Positions 43,944 through 52,809 of a stretch of DNA of 64,000 nt are shown here, piece by piece. The stretch is from an uncultured Arsenicibacter sp. (lineage in GTDB: Bacteria; Bacteroidota; Bacteroidia; Cytophagales; Spirosomataceae): the NCBI RefSeq assembly GCF_945952095.1, contig NZ_CAMFHL010000009.1:1-64000 (forward strand). The letters run 5' to 3'. Made by a program: the position numbers and the translations under genes. The notes beneath the pieces were generated by a model, which worked only from the letters and a program-made list of their open reading frames with translations, made no database searches and had not been told where the DNA came from. Numbering within the stretch: the first letter of the stretch is position 1; each line of letters starts with the position of its first letter.

Positions 43944-45158
43944 TTAGCGCAGTTTGAGCGTCACCAGCGTCAGAACGGCCAGAATAATACCCACAATCCA
44001 GAAGCGCGTCACGATTTTGGCCTCGTGATAGCCTTTTTTCTGGAAGTGGTGGTGCAGCGGCGACATCAGGAAGACCCTTCGGCCTTCGCCGTATTTTCGT
44101 TTGGTGTACCGGAAATAAGATACCTGAATGATGACCGACAGGTTTTCGGCCAGGAAAATCCCGCACATTACCGGAATCAGCATTTCCTTCCGGATCGACA
44201 GCGACAGAACGGCAATGACACCGCCCAGCATCAGACTGCCCGTATCACCCATGAATACCTGCGCCGGGTAGGAATTATACCACAAAAAGCCGACGCATGC
44301 CCCGACAAAGGCCGCACAGAAAATTACAAGCTCGCCGGAATTTGGTAAGTACATGATATTCAGATACTCCGAGAAACGGGCGTTACCCGACAGGTACGCC
44401 AGTACGCCGAGCGTTAACCCTATAATGACCGAGGTTCCCGCCGCCAGGCCGTCGATACCGTCGGTGATATTGGCGCCGTTGGAGACCGCCGTGATGATGA
44501 AAATACAAACGAGGGTATAGACAATCCAGGTGTATTCATCGGGCAGGAAGCCGAACAGCAGCGAGCTGTAATCGAACTCGTTATTTTTCAGAAACGGAAC
44601 CGTTGTCAGCGTCGATTTTACGTCGGTATAATGCTGTAACTGGCGGCCCAGATCGGTGCTGACGACCGGTTTGTCATACACGCGGATTTTAACGTAGTCA
44701 TTGAACGACAACGTCAGCCCGACGATCAGGCCGAGGCCGATCTGCCCGACAACTTTAAACCGGCCGTGAAGCCCTTCCTTATTTTTCTTGAAAACCTTGA
44801 TATAGTCGTCGAGCCAGCCGATCAGGCCCGTCCAGATGGCCGAGATGATGAGCAGGACAATGTAGACATTTGAGAGTTTGGCAAACAGCAGGACCGGGAT
44901 CAGGAGCGAGGCGAGGATAATGAACCCGCCCATCGTTGGTGTGCCGCGTTTCTGCATCTGACCTTCCAGACCCAGATCCCGGATTGATTCACCGATCTGG
45001 AGATTACGAAGCGTGTCGATGATTTTCCGGCCAAAAACGGCGGCAATCAGTAAGGACGTAATAACGGTGCCGAGCGCCCGGAACGAGATGTACTGGAATA
45101 CACCAGCTCCCGGAAAGTTAAAGTGCCGGTCGAGGTACGTAAACAGGTAATAGAGCAT
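43944..45158 (-). CDS. mraY: Phospho-N-acetylmuramoyl-pentapeptide transferase
   Basis: MraY transfers phospho-MurNAc-pentapeptide to undecaprenyl phosphate, forming lipid I. The 404-residue polytopic protein has the family landmarks: KRGTPTMGG, FLDDYIK-like GWLDDYIKVFKKN, NITDGIDGLAAGTS, AQVFMGDTGSLMLGG and MSPLHHHFQKKGYHEAKIVTRFW. It is the last dcw gene here; the usual murD, ftsW and murG do not follow, and an M28 peptidase gene ends 40 nt after. ATG 45158 is the standard start; the longer frame runs through the repeat at 45175. Confidence 0.96.
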   Translation of the reverse strand: MLYYLFTYLDRHFNFPGAGVFQYISFRALGTVITSLLIAAVFGRKIIDTLRNLQIGESIRDLGLEGQMQKRGTPTMGGFIILASLLIPVLLFAKLSNVYIVLLIISAIWTGLIGWLDDYIKVFKKNKEGLHGRFKVVGQIGLGLIVGLTLSFNDYVKIRVYDKPVVSTDLGRQLQHYTDVKSTLTTVPFLKNNEFDYSSLLFGFLPDEYTWIVYTLVCIFIITAVSNGANITDGIDGLAAGTSVIIGLTLGVLAYLSGNARFSEYLNIMYLPNSGELVIFCAAFVGACVGFLWYNSYPAQVFMGDTGSLMLGGVIAVLSLSIRKEMLIPVMCGIFLAENLSVIIQVSYFRYTKRKYGEGRRVFLMSPLHHHFQKKGYHEAKIVTRFWIVGIILAVLTLVTLKLR

Positions 45159-45174
45159 GGAGGTAATTGATGAA

Positions 45175-45232
45175 TGAGCGAAAAAGCGAAAGAATGCCGT
45201 CACTCTTTCGCTTTTTGGGCTTTTTGCTCTTC
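45175..45232. repeat. Hairpin repeat, copy C, between murE and mraY
   Basis: AAAAAGCGAAAGA (45181-45193) pairs perfectly with TCTTTCGCTTTTT (45204-45216). Words such as CACTCTTTCGCT are shared with copies A and B. It occupies the 104-nt gap between murE and mraY, inside what should be one operon, and could attenuate or process the message there. Confidence 0.65.
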
Positions 45233-45262
45233 GATTAGCAATCAAAGGTAAGAAAACTCCGA

Positions 45263-46720
45263 TTAATTTTTAGCGGCAAAGGCCTCGCGAAGCACTTGCC
45301 GGTCGTCGAAATCGTATTTTACACCGTTGATTTCCTGATAAGTTTCGTGCCCTTTGCCGGCTACCAGAATAATATCGCGGGGCTGTGCCATCGACACCGC
45401 CTTCTGAATAGCGTCTCTCCGGTCTTCAATGGTGATTGTTTTTTTGAAATCAATCGGCGGCACGCCGGCCTGCATCTGTTCCAGAATGGCCATCGGGTCT
45501 TCGTTGCGCGGATTGTCGGAGGTCAGAATCACCTTATTACTGAATTTACAGGCGATTTCGGCCATGATCGGGCGCTTAGCCGCATCGCGGTTGCCGCCGC
45601 AGCCGACAATGGTAATCACCTGCTCGTTTTCGTTGCGGAGACCGGCAATGGTTTCCAGCACGTTCTGCAAGGCATCCGGCGTGTGAGCATAATCGACAAT
45701 GCCCACGATCTGGTTGCCGGAGATCACCTGCTCGAAGCGGCCCGGGGGGGGCATCAGGCCCGACAGCTGCGTCAGTACTTCATCGCGGTCCTCGCCCAGC
45801 AATACCGCCGCCCCATACACAGCCAGCAGGTTATAGGCATTGAATTTACCGATCAGCTTAAACCACACCTGACGGCCTTCGATGTCCATTTCCAGTCCGA
45901 ACAACCCGTCAGCGATGATCCGGCCCTTGAACGTACCCAGGGTCTGGAGTGAATAGCTTTCCTTGCGGGCGGCTGTGTTCTGCAGCATGACCATGCCCCG
46001 TTTGTCATCCACATTCACCAGCGCAAAGGCCGAGGCCGGCAGCTGGTCGAAAAAGCCTTTTTTTGCCTTGATGTAGTTATCAAACGTCTTATGGAAATCG
46101 AGGTGGTCGTGGGTGATGTTGGTGAAAATACCGCCGGCAAATGTGAGTCCGGCAATACGCTCCTGCACGACTGCGTGTGAGCTGACCTCCATAAACACAT
46201 GCGTACAGCCGTGCCGCAGCATATCGTTCAGTAACACATTGATCGAAATCGAATCCGGGGTCGTGTGCGTTGATGGAATGACCTCATCGTCGATCTGGTT
46301 CTGCACCGTCGACAGTAATCCGCAGCGATAGCCCAGCTTACGGAACAAGCGGAAGAGCAGGGTGGCGGTTGAGGTTTTGCCGTTGGTGCCGGTTACGCCG
46401 ACCAGCTTCAGTTTTTTCGCCGGATGTTCGTAGAAGTTGGCGGCCATCAGTCCCATTCCTTTTGCGGAGTCCTGCACCTGCACATAGGCTACCGATGGGT
46501 TCAGCGTTTGCGGAAACTCCTCACACAAAATGGCAGATGCTCCTTGTTCAATGGCTTTGCCGATAAACTTATGCCCGTCGGTGACGGTACCCCGTACCGC
46601 AATGAACAGGCTACCCGGACCCGCCTTGCGCGAGTCCATCGTCAGGTTGGTAATCTCTGTATCCATGCTGCCGGATGTAGCAAGCAGCGATACTTTATAG
46701 GCAATGTCTTTTAGTTGCAT
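45263..46720 (-). CDS. murE: UDP-MurNAc-tripeptide synthetase, diaminopimelate type
   Basis: MurE adds the third amino acid of the peptidoglycan stem. The 485-residue ligase has the ATP loop GVTGTNGKTSTATLLF, the central ligase motif, and the amino-acid specificity motif DNPRNEDP, which is the signature of meso-diaminopimelate addition rather than lysine. This agrees with Gram-negative-type peptidoglycan. It follows ftsI by 13 nt; ATG 46720 (MQLKDIAYKVS) is the normal MurE start, and the longer frame would overlap ftsI. Confidence 0.96.
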   Translation of the reverse strand: MQLKDIAYKVSLLATSGSMDTEITNLTMDSRKAGPGSLFIAVRGTVTDGHKFIGKAIEQGASAILCEEFPQTLNPSVAYVQVQDSAKGMGLMAANFYEHPAKKLKLVGVTGTNGKTSTATLLFRLFRKLGYRCGLLSTVQNQIDDEVIPSTHTTPDSISINVLLNDMLRHGCTHVFMEVSSHAVVQERIAGLTFAGGIFTNITHDHLDFHKTFDNYIKAKKGFFDQLPASAFALVNVDDKRGMVMLQNTAARKESYSLQTLGTFKGRIIADGLFGLEMDIEGRQVWFKLIGKFNAYNLLAVYGAAVLLGEDRDEVLTQLSGLMPPPGRFEQVISGNQIVGIVDYAHTPDALQNVLETIAGLRNENEQVITIVGCGGNRDAAKRPIMAEIACKFSNKVILTSDNPRNEDPMAILEQMQAGVPPIDFKKTITIEDRRDAIQKAVSMAQPRDIILVAGKGHETYQEINGVKYDFDDRQVLREAFAAKN

Positions 46721-46733
46721 AGATTGGTTGTGT

Positions 46734-48884
46734 TTACTCAAGCACCAGCGAAATGGTCTTAACACCTTTTGTCGGTGTGCCGGGTTCAACAGACTGTTCT
46801 TTTACCCGCCCTTGTCCGGTTATACTGACACGAATCCCTCTGTTTTCGAGGATGTAAAGCGCATCGCGGAGTGTCAGTCCCCGCACATCAGGAACACGCT
46901 TTGTATTCGATGACTGGCTTTTCCAGCCGCCGTTCGTTGTTTTGAGTACCCAGCCGTCGGTGTCCGGTTCACCGGCCAGCGCCAGTTCGGTACTGATGGT
47001 ATGCAGGTCTTCGGCCAGACCGGCTTTCAGGTCCGGTAAATGCCCGCTAGCCTGCTTCACCAGCGGCGGGTGCATATGAATGTCAAAGGCATGAATCCGG
47101 TCGGCTACCTCCTTAAACACCGGTGCGGCTACCTTACCGCCATATAACGAATCGTTATTGCTGAAGCGTGGGTTATCAATAGCGGCCAGGACCGTATACT
47201 TTGGTTTATTAGCCGGGAAATAGCCGATAAACGACGAGTAATAACTACCGGCCTGCCCCATTTTTTTCTGGGCCGTTCCGGTCTTACCGGCCATGCGGTA
47301 GTAGGGCGAGGCAATACTACGGGCGGTACCGTGTTCGACAACTCCCTCCAGCATTTTTTTCGCCAGCTTAATGGTTCGTTCCGAGCAGAACGGCTCAGGG
47401 GCAACATACGGCTGGTTATCAACAATCACTTCGTCGGCGAGCCGGACCTGTTTCACAATCATCGGGCGTACCCACTTGCCGTCGTTGGCAACAGCATTGT
47501 AGAACGTCGCCATCTGAAGCGGGGTTATCAGCATTTCGTAGCCGTACGACATAAATGTCAGCGAGGTGCGGCTCCAGCCTTTCATCTGCGGATTCCGGAT
47601 AAACGGTTTCACTTCCCCTTTCATGTGAATGCCGGTCGGCTGGGTCAGTTTAAACTTGTGCAGGTATTGGCAGTAGCGGTCCGGCCGGCTGTAGAAATAG
47701 TCTTTCATCATCAGGTGAATCCCGACATTCGATGATTTCTCAAATACCTGCTGTGCCGTTATGGTGCCATAACCGCCCCGCTTGGAGTCGGTGATTTTAA
47801 CACCCCGATAGGTCGTTGAACCGTCGCCGGTAGGGATCTTTTTGCCGGGGGTAATGGCATTCTCTTCCAGCAGGGCCATCATCGTGACCAGCTTGAAGGT
47901 CGAGCCGGGGTCTGTGCGACCAGCCAGTGCGTGGTTGAAGTTTTCGAAATAGCGTTCGCCCGAGCGGGTCAGGTTAGCAATGGCTTTGATTTCGCCCGTA
48001 GCCACTTCCATAACCAGCACACAGCCTTTGTCGGCCTGAAATTTTTCCATGTACTTCCGCAGCGACGATTCGGCAATGTCCTGATAATTAACGTCGATGG
48101 TTGTGTACAGGTCCATACCTGGTTCCGGACGCATATCGGGTCCGTCTTCAACCGGTTTTTTTACCCCGCCCGACAGGATCTCAATCAGTCCGACGGCATT
48201 TTTGCCGGCCAGTTCCGGCTGGTAGCTTTCTTCGAGCCCGCGGAGGCCTTTACCGTTTTCGGGGTTCAGCATACCGAGTGTCCGTTCTGCCATGGTGCCG
48301 AACGGATGGTAGCGTTCGTAATACGCCCGGAATACCCCGCCGCCGCCACGGTAAATTCTGGTGCGTTTAAGATTACTCTTATCGGGATGCGTCACAATCC
48401 GGTCACGCTTCCGGAAAAAAGGCCATCGCCGCATGTATTCCCGTTCCGAAAAGCTGATTCGCCGGGGCAACGGGATGTATTGCCGGCCTTCTTCCCGTGC
48501 ATCTTCGGCCAGCCGGATGTATTCCTGCTTCGTCCGGTCGCGGAATACGTTGTGCAGTAGTATACCAAGCGAATCTTTTTTTCTGGCAAAAAACAGGGAG
48601 TCGGCTACGGTCGGGTCAAGGCCTACATCGTAGGAGGGGAGCGAGGTAGCCAGCAGACTGCGTCCGTCGGCCGCGTAAATGTTTCCCCGCATGGCACGGA
48701 GGGTATCCTGTCGGATTTTAACGCCTTCGAGCCGCTCAATCCAGCGTTTTCCATCGTATACCTGGAAAAACTGTACATAAACAAGCTTACCCACAACGGC
48801 CACCGCAAACAGGGCGATGGCAATGAAGGCCAGCGTTGCCCGTAACAGAAATTCCTGCTTAATATTGGATGACTTCTCACTCAT
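46734..48884 (-). CDS. ftsI: Septal penicillin-binding protein FtsI (PBP3) with a PASTA domain
   Basis: Peptidoglycan transpeptidase of the division machinery. The 716-residue protein has one N-terminal helix, a dimerisation region, and a transpeptidase domain with all three motifs: GSTFK (catalytic Ser, about residue 327), SSN in FEKSSNVGIH, and KTG in MAGKTGTAQKK. It ends with a C-terminal PASTA domain (RVPDVRGLTLRDALYILENRGIRV). The chosen ATG 48884 overlaps the ftsL stop by 8 nt (ATGAGTGA). An ATG 12 nt further upstream is also possible. Confidence 0.95.
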   Translation of the reverse strand: MSEKSSNIKQEFLLRATLAFIAIALFAVAVVGKLVYVQFFQVYDGKRWIERLEGVKIRQDTLRAMRGNIYAADGRSLLATSLPSYDVGLDPTVADSLFFARKKDSLGILLHNVFRDRTKQEYIRLAEDAREEGRQYIPLPRRISFSEREYMRRWPFFRKRDRIVTHPDKSNLKRTRIYRGGGGVFRAYYERYHPFGTMAERTLGMLNPENGKGLRGLEESYQPELAGKNAVGLIEILSGGVKKPVEDGPDMRPEPGMDLYTTIDVNYQDIAESSLRKYMEKFQADKGCVLVMEVATGEIKAIANLTRSGERYFENFNHALAGRTDPGSTFKLVTMMALLEENAITPGKKIPTGDGSTTYRGVKITDSKRGGYGTITAQQVFEKSSNVGIHLMMKDYFYSRPDRYCQYLHKFKLTQPTGIHMKGEVKPFIRNPQMKGWSRTSLTFMSYGYEMLITPLQMATFYNAVANDGKWVRPMIVKQVRLADEVIVDNQPYVAPEPFCSERTIKLAKKMLEGVVEHGTARSIASPYYRMAGKTGTAQKKMGQAGSYYSSFIGYFPANKPKYTVLAAIDNPRFSNNDSLYGGKVAAPVFKEVADRIHAFDIHMHPPLVKQASGHLPDLKAGLAEDLHTISTELALAGEPDTDGWVLKTTNGGWKSQSSNTKRVPDVRGLTLRDALYILENRGIRVSITGQGRVKEQSVEPGTPTKGVKTISLVLE

Positions 48885-49272
48885 CGGATTTAACAATTAT
48901 TTTGCGGGGTGGGGTCTGGCCGTCCGTTAAGCCCAGCGGGGCCACCCGTTTACTGAGTTCAGATTGTTTGCCGCTTTTCATGAAATCAGCTTCCAGCGTA
49001 GTGTATTTTGCCCGAAGCTCATCAACACTGGTTTTGGTCTGCTGAATCTGCCGGACCAGCCGTTCGGCGTTGTGGTTGAGCCCGACGTAAATCGTCATCA
49101 GAAACGTAATCCACAAAATGCGTTCGATATTGCGGATGGGCCATGCGTTATCACCTTCACCAAACAGGTGGTCGAAGCCAATGACATTGTCAATGACCAT
49201 ACGCAGCCGGCTCTTCCGCTTCTGGCGGATTTCGGCTTTGACTTTTGGGGTACGGTATGTATTCTTTGCCAT
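48877..49272 (-). CDS. ftsL: FtsL-like division protein
   Basis: A 131-residue bitopic protein in the conserved position between rsmH and ftsI. A basic cytoplasmic N-terminus (MAKNTYRTPKVKAEIRQKRKSRLRM) is followed by one helix (ERILWITFLMTIYVGLNH) and a leucine-zipper-like coiled coil (AERLVRQIQQTKTSVDELRAKYTTLEADFM), the layout of FtsL/FtsB. FtsL sequences are poorly conserved, so the position in the cluster carries much weight. The longer frame reads into the GC-rich repeat and was rejected in favour of ATG 49272. Confidence 0.82.
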   Translation of the reverse strand: MAKNTYRTPKVKAEIRQKRKSRLRMVIDNVIGFDHLFGEGDNAWPIRNIERILWITFLMTIYVGLNHNAERLVRQIQQTKTSVDELRAKYTTLEADFMKSGKQSELSKRVAPLGLTDGQTPPRKIIVKSDE

Positions 49273-49288
49273 ACGTTGCTTGTCGTAT

Positions 49289-49368
49289 GGGCGACCCCGT
49301 GTGGTCGCCCCGTGGATGATTTTTGGGCGCCCACGTGGATGGTTTTGGGCGCCCACGTGGGGGCGCCC
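49289..49368. repeat. GC-rich palindromic tandem repeat between rsmH and ftsL
   Basis: GGGCGACC/GGTCGCCC forms an 8-bp stem (49289-49310). It is followed by two tandem copies of TTTTGGGCGCCCACGTGG (49321-49338 and 49343-49360, period 22) and a partial third ending GGGGGCGCCCC. Each unit contains the palindromes GGGCGCCC and CCACGTGG. The composition differs sharply from the flanking genes, and the block fills the rsmH-ftsL gap. Confidence 0.75.
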
Positions 49369-50283
49369 CTACGGTTTTTCGGCGATGCGTAACTTGGCGC
49401 TGCGGGCGCGGGGGTTACGGCTGATTTCTTCTTCGCTGGCTTCAACCGGTTTGCGGGTTACCGACTGAAGGGGCTTGAGGTCGTTACCAAACAGATCCTT
49501 TTCCACTTCACCGTGAAATTTGCCTTTGTTGATAAAGTTCTTCACCAGCCGGTCTTCCAGCGAATGATAGGACATAACGACCAGACGACCGCCGGGATTG
49601 AGTACGTCGGGGACCTGTAGCAAAAATTCTTCAAGCACCTTCAGCTCTTCGTTCACCTCAATGCGGAGGGCCTGAAAAACCTGCGCGAAATACTTGTTTT
49701 CCTTACCCCGCGGCGCATACCGTTGCAGGGCGGCTTTCAGGTCGTTAACGGTTTTGATCGGGCTGTTCAGCCGGCTGGCGGCAATGGCGCCGGCTGCCGT
49801 GCGGGCATTGGTGATTTCGCCGTACATACCGAGGATACGGTGCAGCTGGTCTTCAGGGTAGTTGTTTACCACGTCGGCGGCAGTCTGCTCGCCCTGCTGG
49901 TTCATACGCATGTCGAGCGCGGCATCGTAGCGCGTTGAAAAGCCTCGTTCCGGCGTATCGATCTGGTGCGACGAAATGCCGAGGTCGGCCAGGATACCGT
50001 CGATTTTCCGGATGCCATACAGCCGCAGATACCGTTGCAGGTAGCGGAAATTGGCCGCAACAAAGGTCAGGCGCGGGTCACCCATGTGCTGTGCCTGGTT
50101 CCGGGCATCGGGGTCCTGATCAAATGCAATCAACCGGCCGCCTTCCAGCCGCTGGAGGATGGCCCGGCTGTGGCCGCCCCCGCCGAAGGTTACATCAACG
50201 TAAATGCCGCCCGGGGTCAGATTCAGGCCGTCAAGGCACTCCTGAAGCATGACCGGGGTATGGTAAGTGCTATTTTCAGTCAT
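49369..50283 (-). CDS. rsmH: 16S rRNA (cytosine-1402-N4)-methyltransferase
   Basis: RsmH (MraW) methylates C1402 in the 16S rRNA decoding site. The 304-residue protein has the SAM-binding opening YVDVTFGGGGHSRAIL, then FDQDPDAR, the ADLGISSHQIDTPERGFS block and a C-terminal YHSLEDRLVKNFI motif. It is the first dcw gene here; mraZ, which usually precedes it, is absent upstream, where a divergent TlpA-like gene begins 146 bp away. Promoter for the dcw genes is therefore expected in 50284-50429. Confidence 0.96.
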   Translation of the reverse strand: MTENSTYHTPVMLQECLDGLNLTPGGIYVDVTFGGGGHSRAILQRLEGGRLIAFDQDPDARNQAQHMGDPRLTFVAANFRYLQRYLRLYGIRKIDGILADLGISSHQIDTPERGFSTRYDAALDMRMNQQGEQTAADVVNNYPEDQLHRILGMYGEITNARTAAGAIAASRLNSPIKTVNDLKAALQRYAPRGKENKYFAQVFQALRIEVNEELKVLEEFLLQVPDVLNPGGRLVVMSYHSLEDRLVKNFINKGKFHGEVEKDLFGNDLKPLQSVTRKPVEASEEEISRNPRARSAKLRIAEKP

Positions 50284-50429
50284 AAAGACACGTATGGGTC
50301 GTTGTTTTCAGACAAAGCCCGGGCCGGCAAGGAACCAATCCGAAACTTTTGTCAGTTACAAACTTAGCAAATCGCGCCCGATTGTGTGGTAGTAAACGGC
50401 AATCCTGACCGGCGTTATTTTTTAATGGT

Positions 50430-51683
50430 ATGAAGAAAAACCTGACCATCTGTCTGCTGGCGTTTCTGGGAATGCCGGTTCTGGTATCTGCACAATCGGC
50501 GGCTGCGGTTAAATCCGGTACCTGGCGTGCCGTAATCAAAAACGCGGGCGGCGAGCTGCCGTTCGGACTCGATGTTCAGCCGGCTGCCGATCCGGCTAAG
50601 GGCGCAAACACGTACACCGTCTATGCCGTGAATGGTGCCGAACGCCTGCCAATGGATGCGGCCAGTATGCAGGGCGATACGCTGCGGATTCCGATGGCCT
50701 TGTTTGATTCGGAAATCGTAGCGCATGTTTCCGGGAATACTATGAAAGGGTACTGGAAGCGCCGCCGCGTAGCACAGCAATACCAGACGCTGCCGTTTGA
50801 GGCACAATACGGCGCCGCGGCAAGGTTCAGGCCAACCACAACCGATCAGGCAAAAGCGGATTTCGGCGGCACATGGGCTGTCACGTTCAGCGGACCGGAT
50901 GGCAGCGGTGCGTATCCGGCGGTGGGCATTTTTAAACAAACCGGTAATCAGGTGACTGGTACGTTCCTGACCGAAACCGGCGACTACCGTTATCTGGCCG
51001 GCAATGTGTACGGCGACAGCCTGCTGCTGTCGTGCTTCGATGGCTCCCACCTCTTCACGTTCAAAGCAAAACAAAACGCCGGACGTATCCTGAAAGGTGA
51101 TTTCTGGGCGGGCGTGGCCGGTCATGAAATCTGGACCGCAAAGCCCGACCCGAAAGCGGCATTGCCCGATCCGGCCAAACTGACGTACATCAAAGAAGGC
51201 CAATCGTTCGCTTTTTCGTTTCCGGAACCAAACGGAAAGCAATTATCACTGAATGATGACCGTTTTAAAGGTAAAGTGACGGTTGTGCAGATTCTGGGTA
51301 CATGGTGCCCGAACTGTATGGACGAGACCCGTTTTCTGGCTCCGTGGTACAAGCGGAATCAGAAGCGCGGCGTCGAAATCGTTGGCCTGGCCTTTGAAAA
51401 AACGGCCGATCTGGCGGAGTCCGGCCCGAAAATACAGCGGATGAAAGAGCGCTTCGGCGTTGACTATCCGGTGTTGCTGGCCGGCACAAACGACAAGGCT
51501 GAGGCGTCTAAAGCGTTACCTGCCCTGAATCGGGTAGTGGCCTTTCCGACAACGATTTTCATCGATAAGAAAGGCAAGGTGCGGCATATCCATACGGGCT
51601 TTTCCGGTCCGGGAACGGGTAAGTATTACGATCAGTACATCGGAGAGTATAACCGGCTGATCGACAAATTATTGGCTGAATGA
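50430..51683 (+). CDS. TlpA-family thiol-disulfide oxidoreductase with N-terminal beta domains
   Basis: A 417-residue exported protein. Signal peptide (MKKNLTICLLAFLGMPVLVSAQ), then two lipocalin-like beta segments (about residues 30-115 and 140-235), and a thioredoxin fold with the CPNC redox motif near residues 293-296 (ILGTWCPNCMDE) and the cis-proline segment NRVVAFPTTIFIDKKG. Such proteins reduce or oxidise cysteines in periplasmic proteins or act in cytochrome maturation. Its stop overlaps the next gene by 4 nt (ATGA), so the two are coupled. Confidence 0.88.
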   Translation: MKKNLTICLLAFLGMPVLVSAQSAAAVKSGTWRAVIKNAGGELPFGLDVQPAADPAKGANTYTVYAVNGAERLPMDAASMQGDTLRIPMALFDSEIVAHVSGNTMKGYWKRRRVAQQYQTLPFEAQYGAAARFRPTTTDQAKADFGGTWAVTFSGPDGSGAYPAVGIFKQTGNQVTGTFLTETGDYRYLAGNVYGDSLLLSCFDGSHLFTFKAKQNAGRILKGDFWAGVAGHEIWTAKPDPKAALPDPAKLTYIKEGQSFAFSFPEPNGKQLSLNDDRFKGKVTVVQILGTWCPNCMDETRFLAPWYKRNQKRGVEIVGLAFEKTADLAESGPKIQRMKERFGVDYPVLLAGTNDKAEASKALPALNRVVAFPTTIFIDKKGKVRHIHTGFSGPGTGKYYDQYIGEYNRLIDKLLAE

Positions 51684-52366
51684 CCCCAACAAAAAAGCCG
51701 GTGATACCGGCCGTGGCAGGTGTGCTGCTCACGGTAATGCCCGTGCTGACCAGTTCATTTATCACGTATGAAGTAATTACCCGTGAGGCCGTGTTTGCGG
51801 CCTGGACGGGCCCCGAATGGCTGATTGCCACGCTGGTGTGTTGTGTCACCTCGACCTTCGCGCTGACCCCTCCGACGTTTCTGGCGCTGGTATTCGGCTA
51901 TTTTTTAGGCTGGCCGGCCCTGCTTCCGGTGTTTTTCCTGAACATGGCGGCCATCGCGCTGGTCAATCTGCTGGTGCGTTTCCTGAACCAGCCCCAACTG
52001 CTGACCTATCTCGAAAACAATAAAAATGCCCGTCAGGTGCTGGCCCGTATTCACCAGCGGGAGCTTTGGTTTATTTTCTTCGCCAAGCTGTCGCCGGTAC
52101 TGCCGTTTGCGCTGACCAACCTGGTCTTTGCCTTGTCGGGAGCCCGGCTGCGGAATATTCTGCTGGGCGGTTTTATGGGCATGATTCCACGGACGATTCT
52201 CGCCGTAGGGGCAGGCTTGCAGGCGCAGGAGCTGCGTCAGCTGCTGGAACACCCGAATCAGGCCAGCGGTATGCAGCTGGCAACCATTGGCCTGTTCGTG
52301 GCGTCGATTATCGGGTTCTGGCTGGTGCTTGGCCGCTACAAACCCGGCGAAGTGCCTCATGCCTGA
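51680..52366 (+). CDS. VTT-domain (TVP38/TMEM64-type) membrane protein
   Basis: A 228-residue polytopic protein with about five helices. It carries a VTT/SNARE_assoc domain, as in DedA and TVP38: the reentrant-type segment FALTPPTFLALVFGYFLGW, and RELWFIFFAKLSPVLPFALTNLVFALSGARLRNILLGGFMG, whose F-x-x-R/K-L-S/F-P pattern is typical. VTT proteins move or scramble phospholipids, including undecaprenyl phosphate, in other bacteria. It starts inside the stop of the TlpA-like gene and ends 3 nt from the opposed ohrR-type gene. Confidence 0.85.
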   Translation: MTPTKKPVIPAVAGVLLTVMPVLTSSFITYEVITREAVFAAWTGPEWLIATLVCCVTSTFALTPPTFLALVFGYFLGWPALLPVFFLNMAAIALVNLLVRFLNQPQLLTYLENNKNARQVLARIHQRELWFIFFAKLSPVLPFALTNLVFALSGARLRNILLGGFMGMIPRTILAVGAGLQAQELRQLLEHPNQASGMQLATIGLFVASIIGFWLVLGRYKPGEVPHA

Positions 52367-52368
52367 GG

Positions 52369-52809
52369 CTATCCGGCATGCTGAATTATTTTTTGCAGCG
52401 TCTGGTAAAAACCGGTGAGCTCCTGCATATCAATGGTTGAGCTACGAAACAGTTCAGTAATTTTCTCCGGAATACAGACTGCCTTTTCCTTGAGGGCCTG
52501 ACCGCTTTCGGTCAACGCAATCAAGACGCTCCGTTCGTCGGTCACCGACCGCTTCCGGCTGATGTACTGCTTTTGTTCCAGCCGCTTCAGCAGGGGTGTC
52601 AGGGTGCTGGTTTCCAGATACAGCCGTTTGGTAAGCTCACCGACCGGCTGGTTATCGGTTTGCCAGAGCGCCAGCAGCACCAGATACTGCGGATAAGTAA
52701 TGTCGAGTTCCTCCAGCAGCGGGCCATACATGCGCGTCGTCAGCCGCGATGCCACGTAGAGCGGAAAGCAAAGCTGGTTTTCCAAACGGAGCATTTCATC
52801 GGTTGTCAT
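52369..52809 (-). CDS. ohrR: OhrR-type MarR-family redox regulator
   Basis: A 146-residue winged-helix repressor. The N-terminus ENQLCFPLYVASR places a single cysteine at position 14; Y28 and Y39 follow at the spacing of C15, Y29 and Y40 in Bacillus subtilis OhrR, where the cysteine senses organic hydroperoxides. The wing and recognition helix read TLTPLLKRLEQKQYISRKRSVTDERSV. Its start overlaps the stop of the DoxX-GPx gene by 14 nt, so it is cotranscribed with that peroxidase and probably represses the operon promoter at 53733-53761. Confidence 0.88.
   Translation of the reverse strand: MTTDEMLRLENQLCFPLYVASRLTTRMYGPLLEELDITYPQYLVLLALWQTDNQPVGELTKRLYLETSTLTPLLKRLEQKQYISRKRSVTDERSVLIALTESGQALKEKAVCIPEKITELFRSSTIDMQELTGFYQTLQKIIQHAG

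Noticed and set aside
48877..49356. Longer ftsL frame starting MGAQNHPRGRPK
   Set aside because: The additional N-terminus is encoded entirely by the GC-rich palindromic repeat; ATG 49272 gives a normal FtsL.
50415..51242. 275-codon minus-strand frame
   Set aside because: Mirror of the TlpA-like gene, which has a signal peptide and CPNC motif; the antisense product has no signature.
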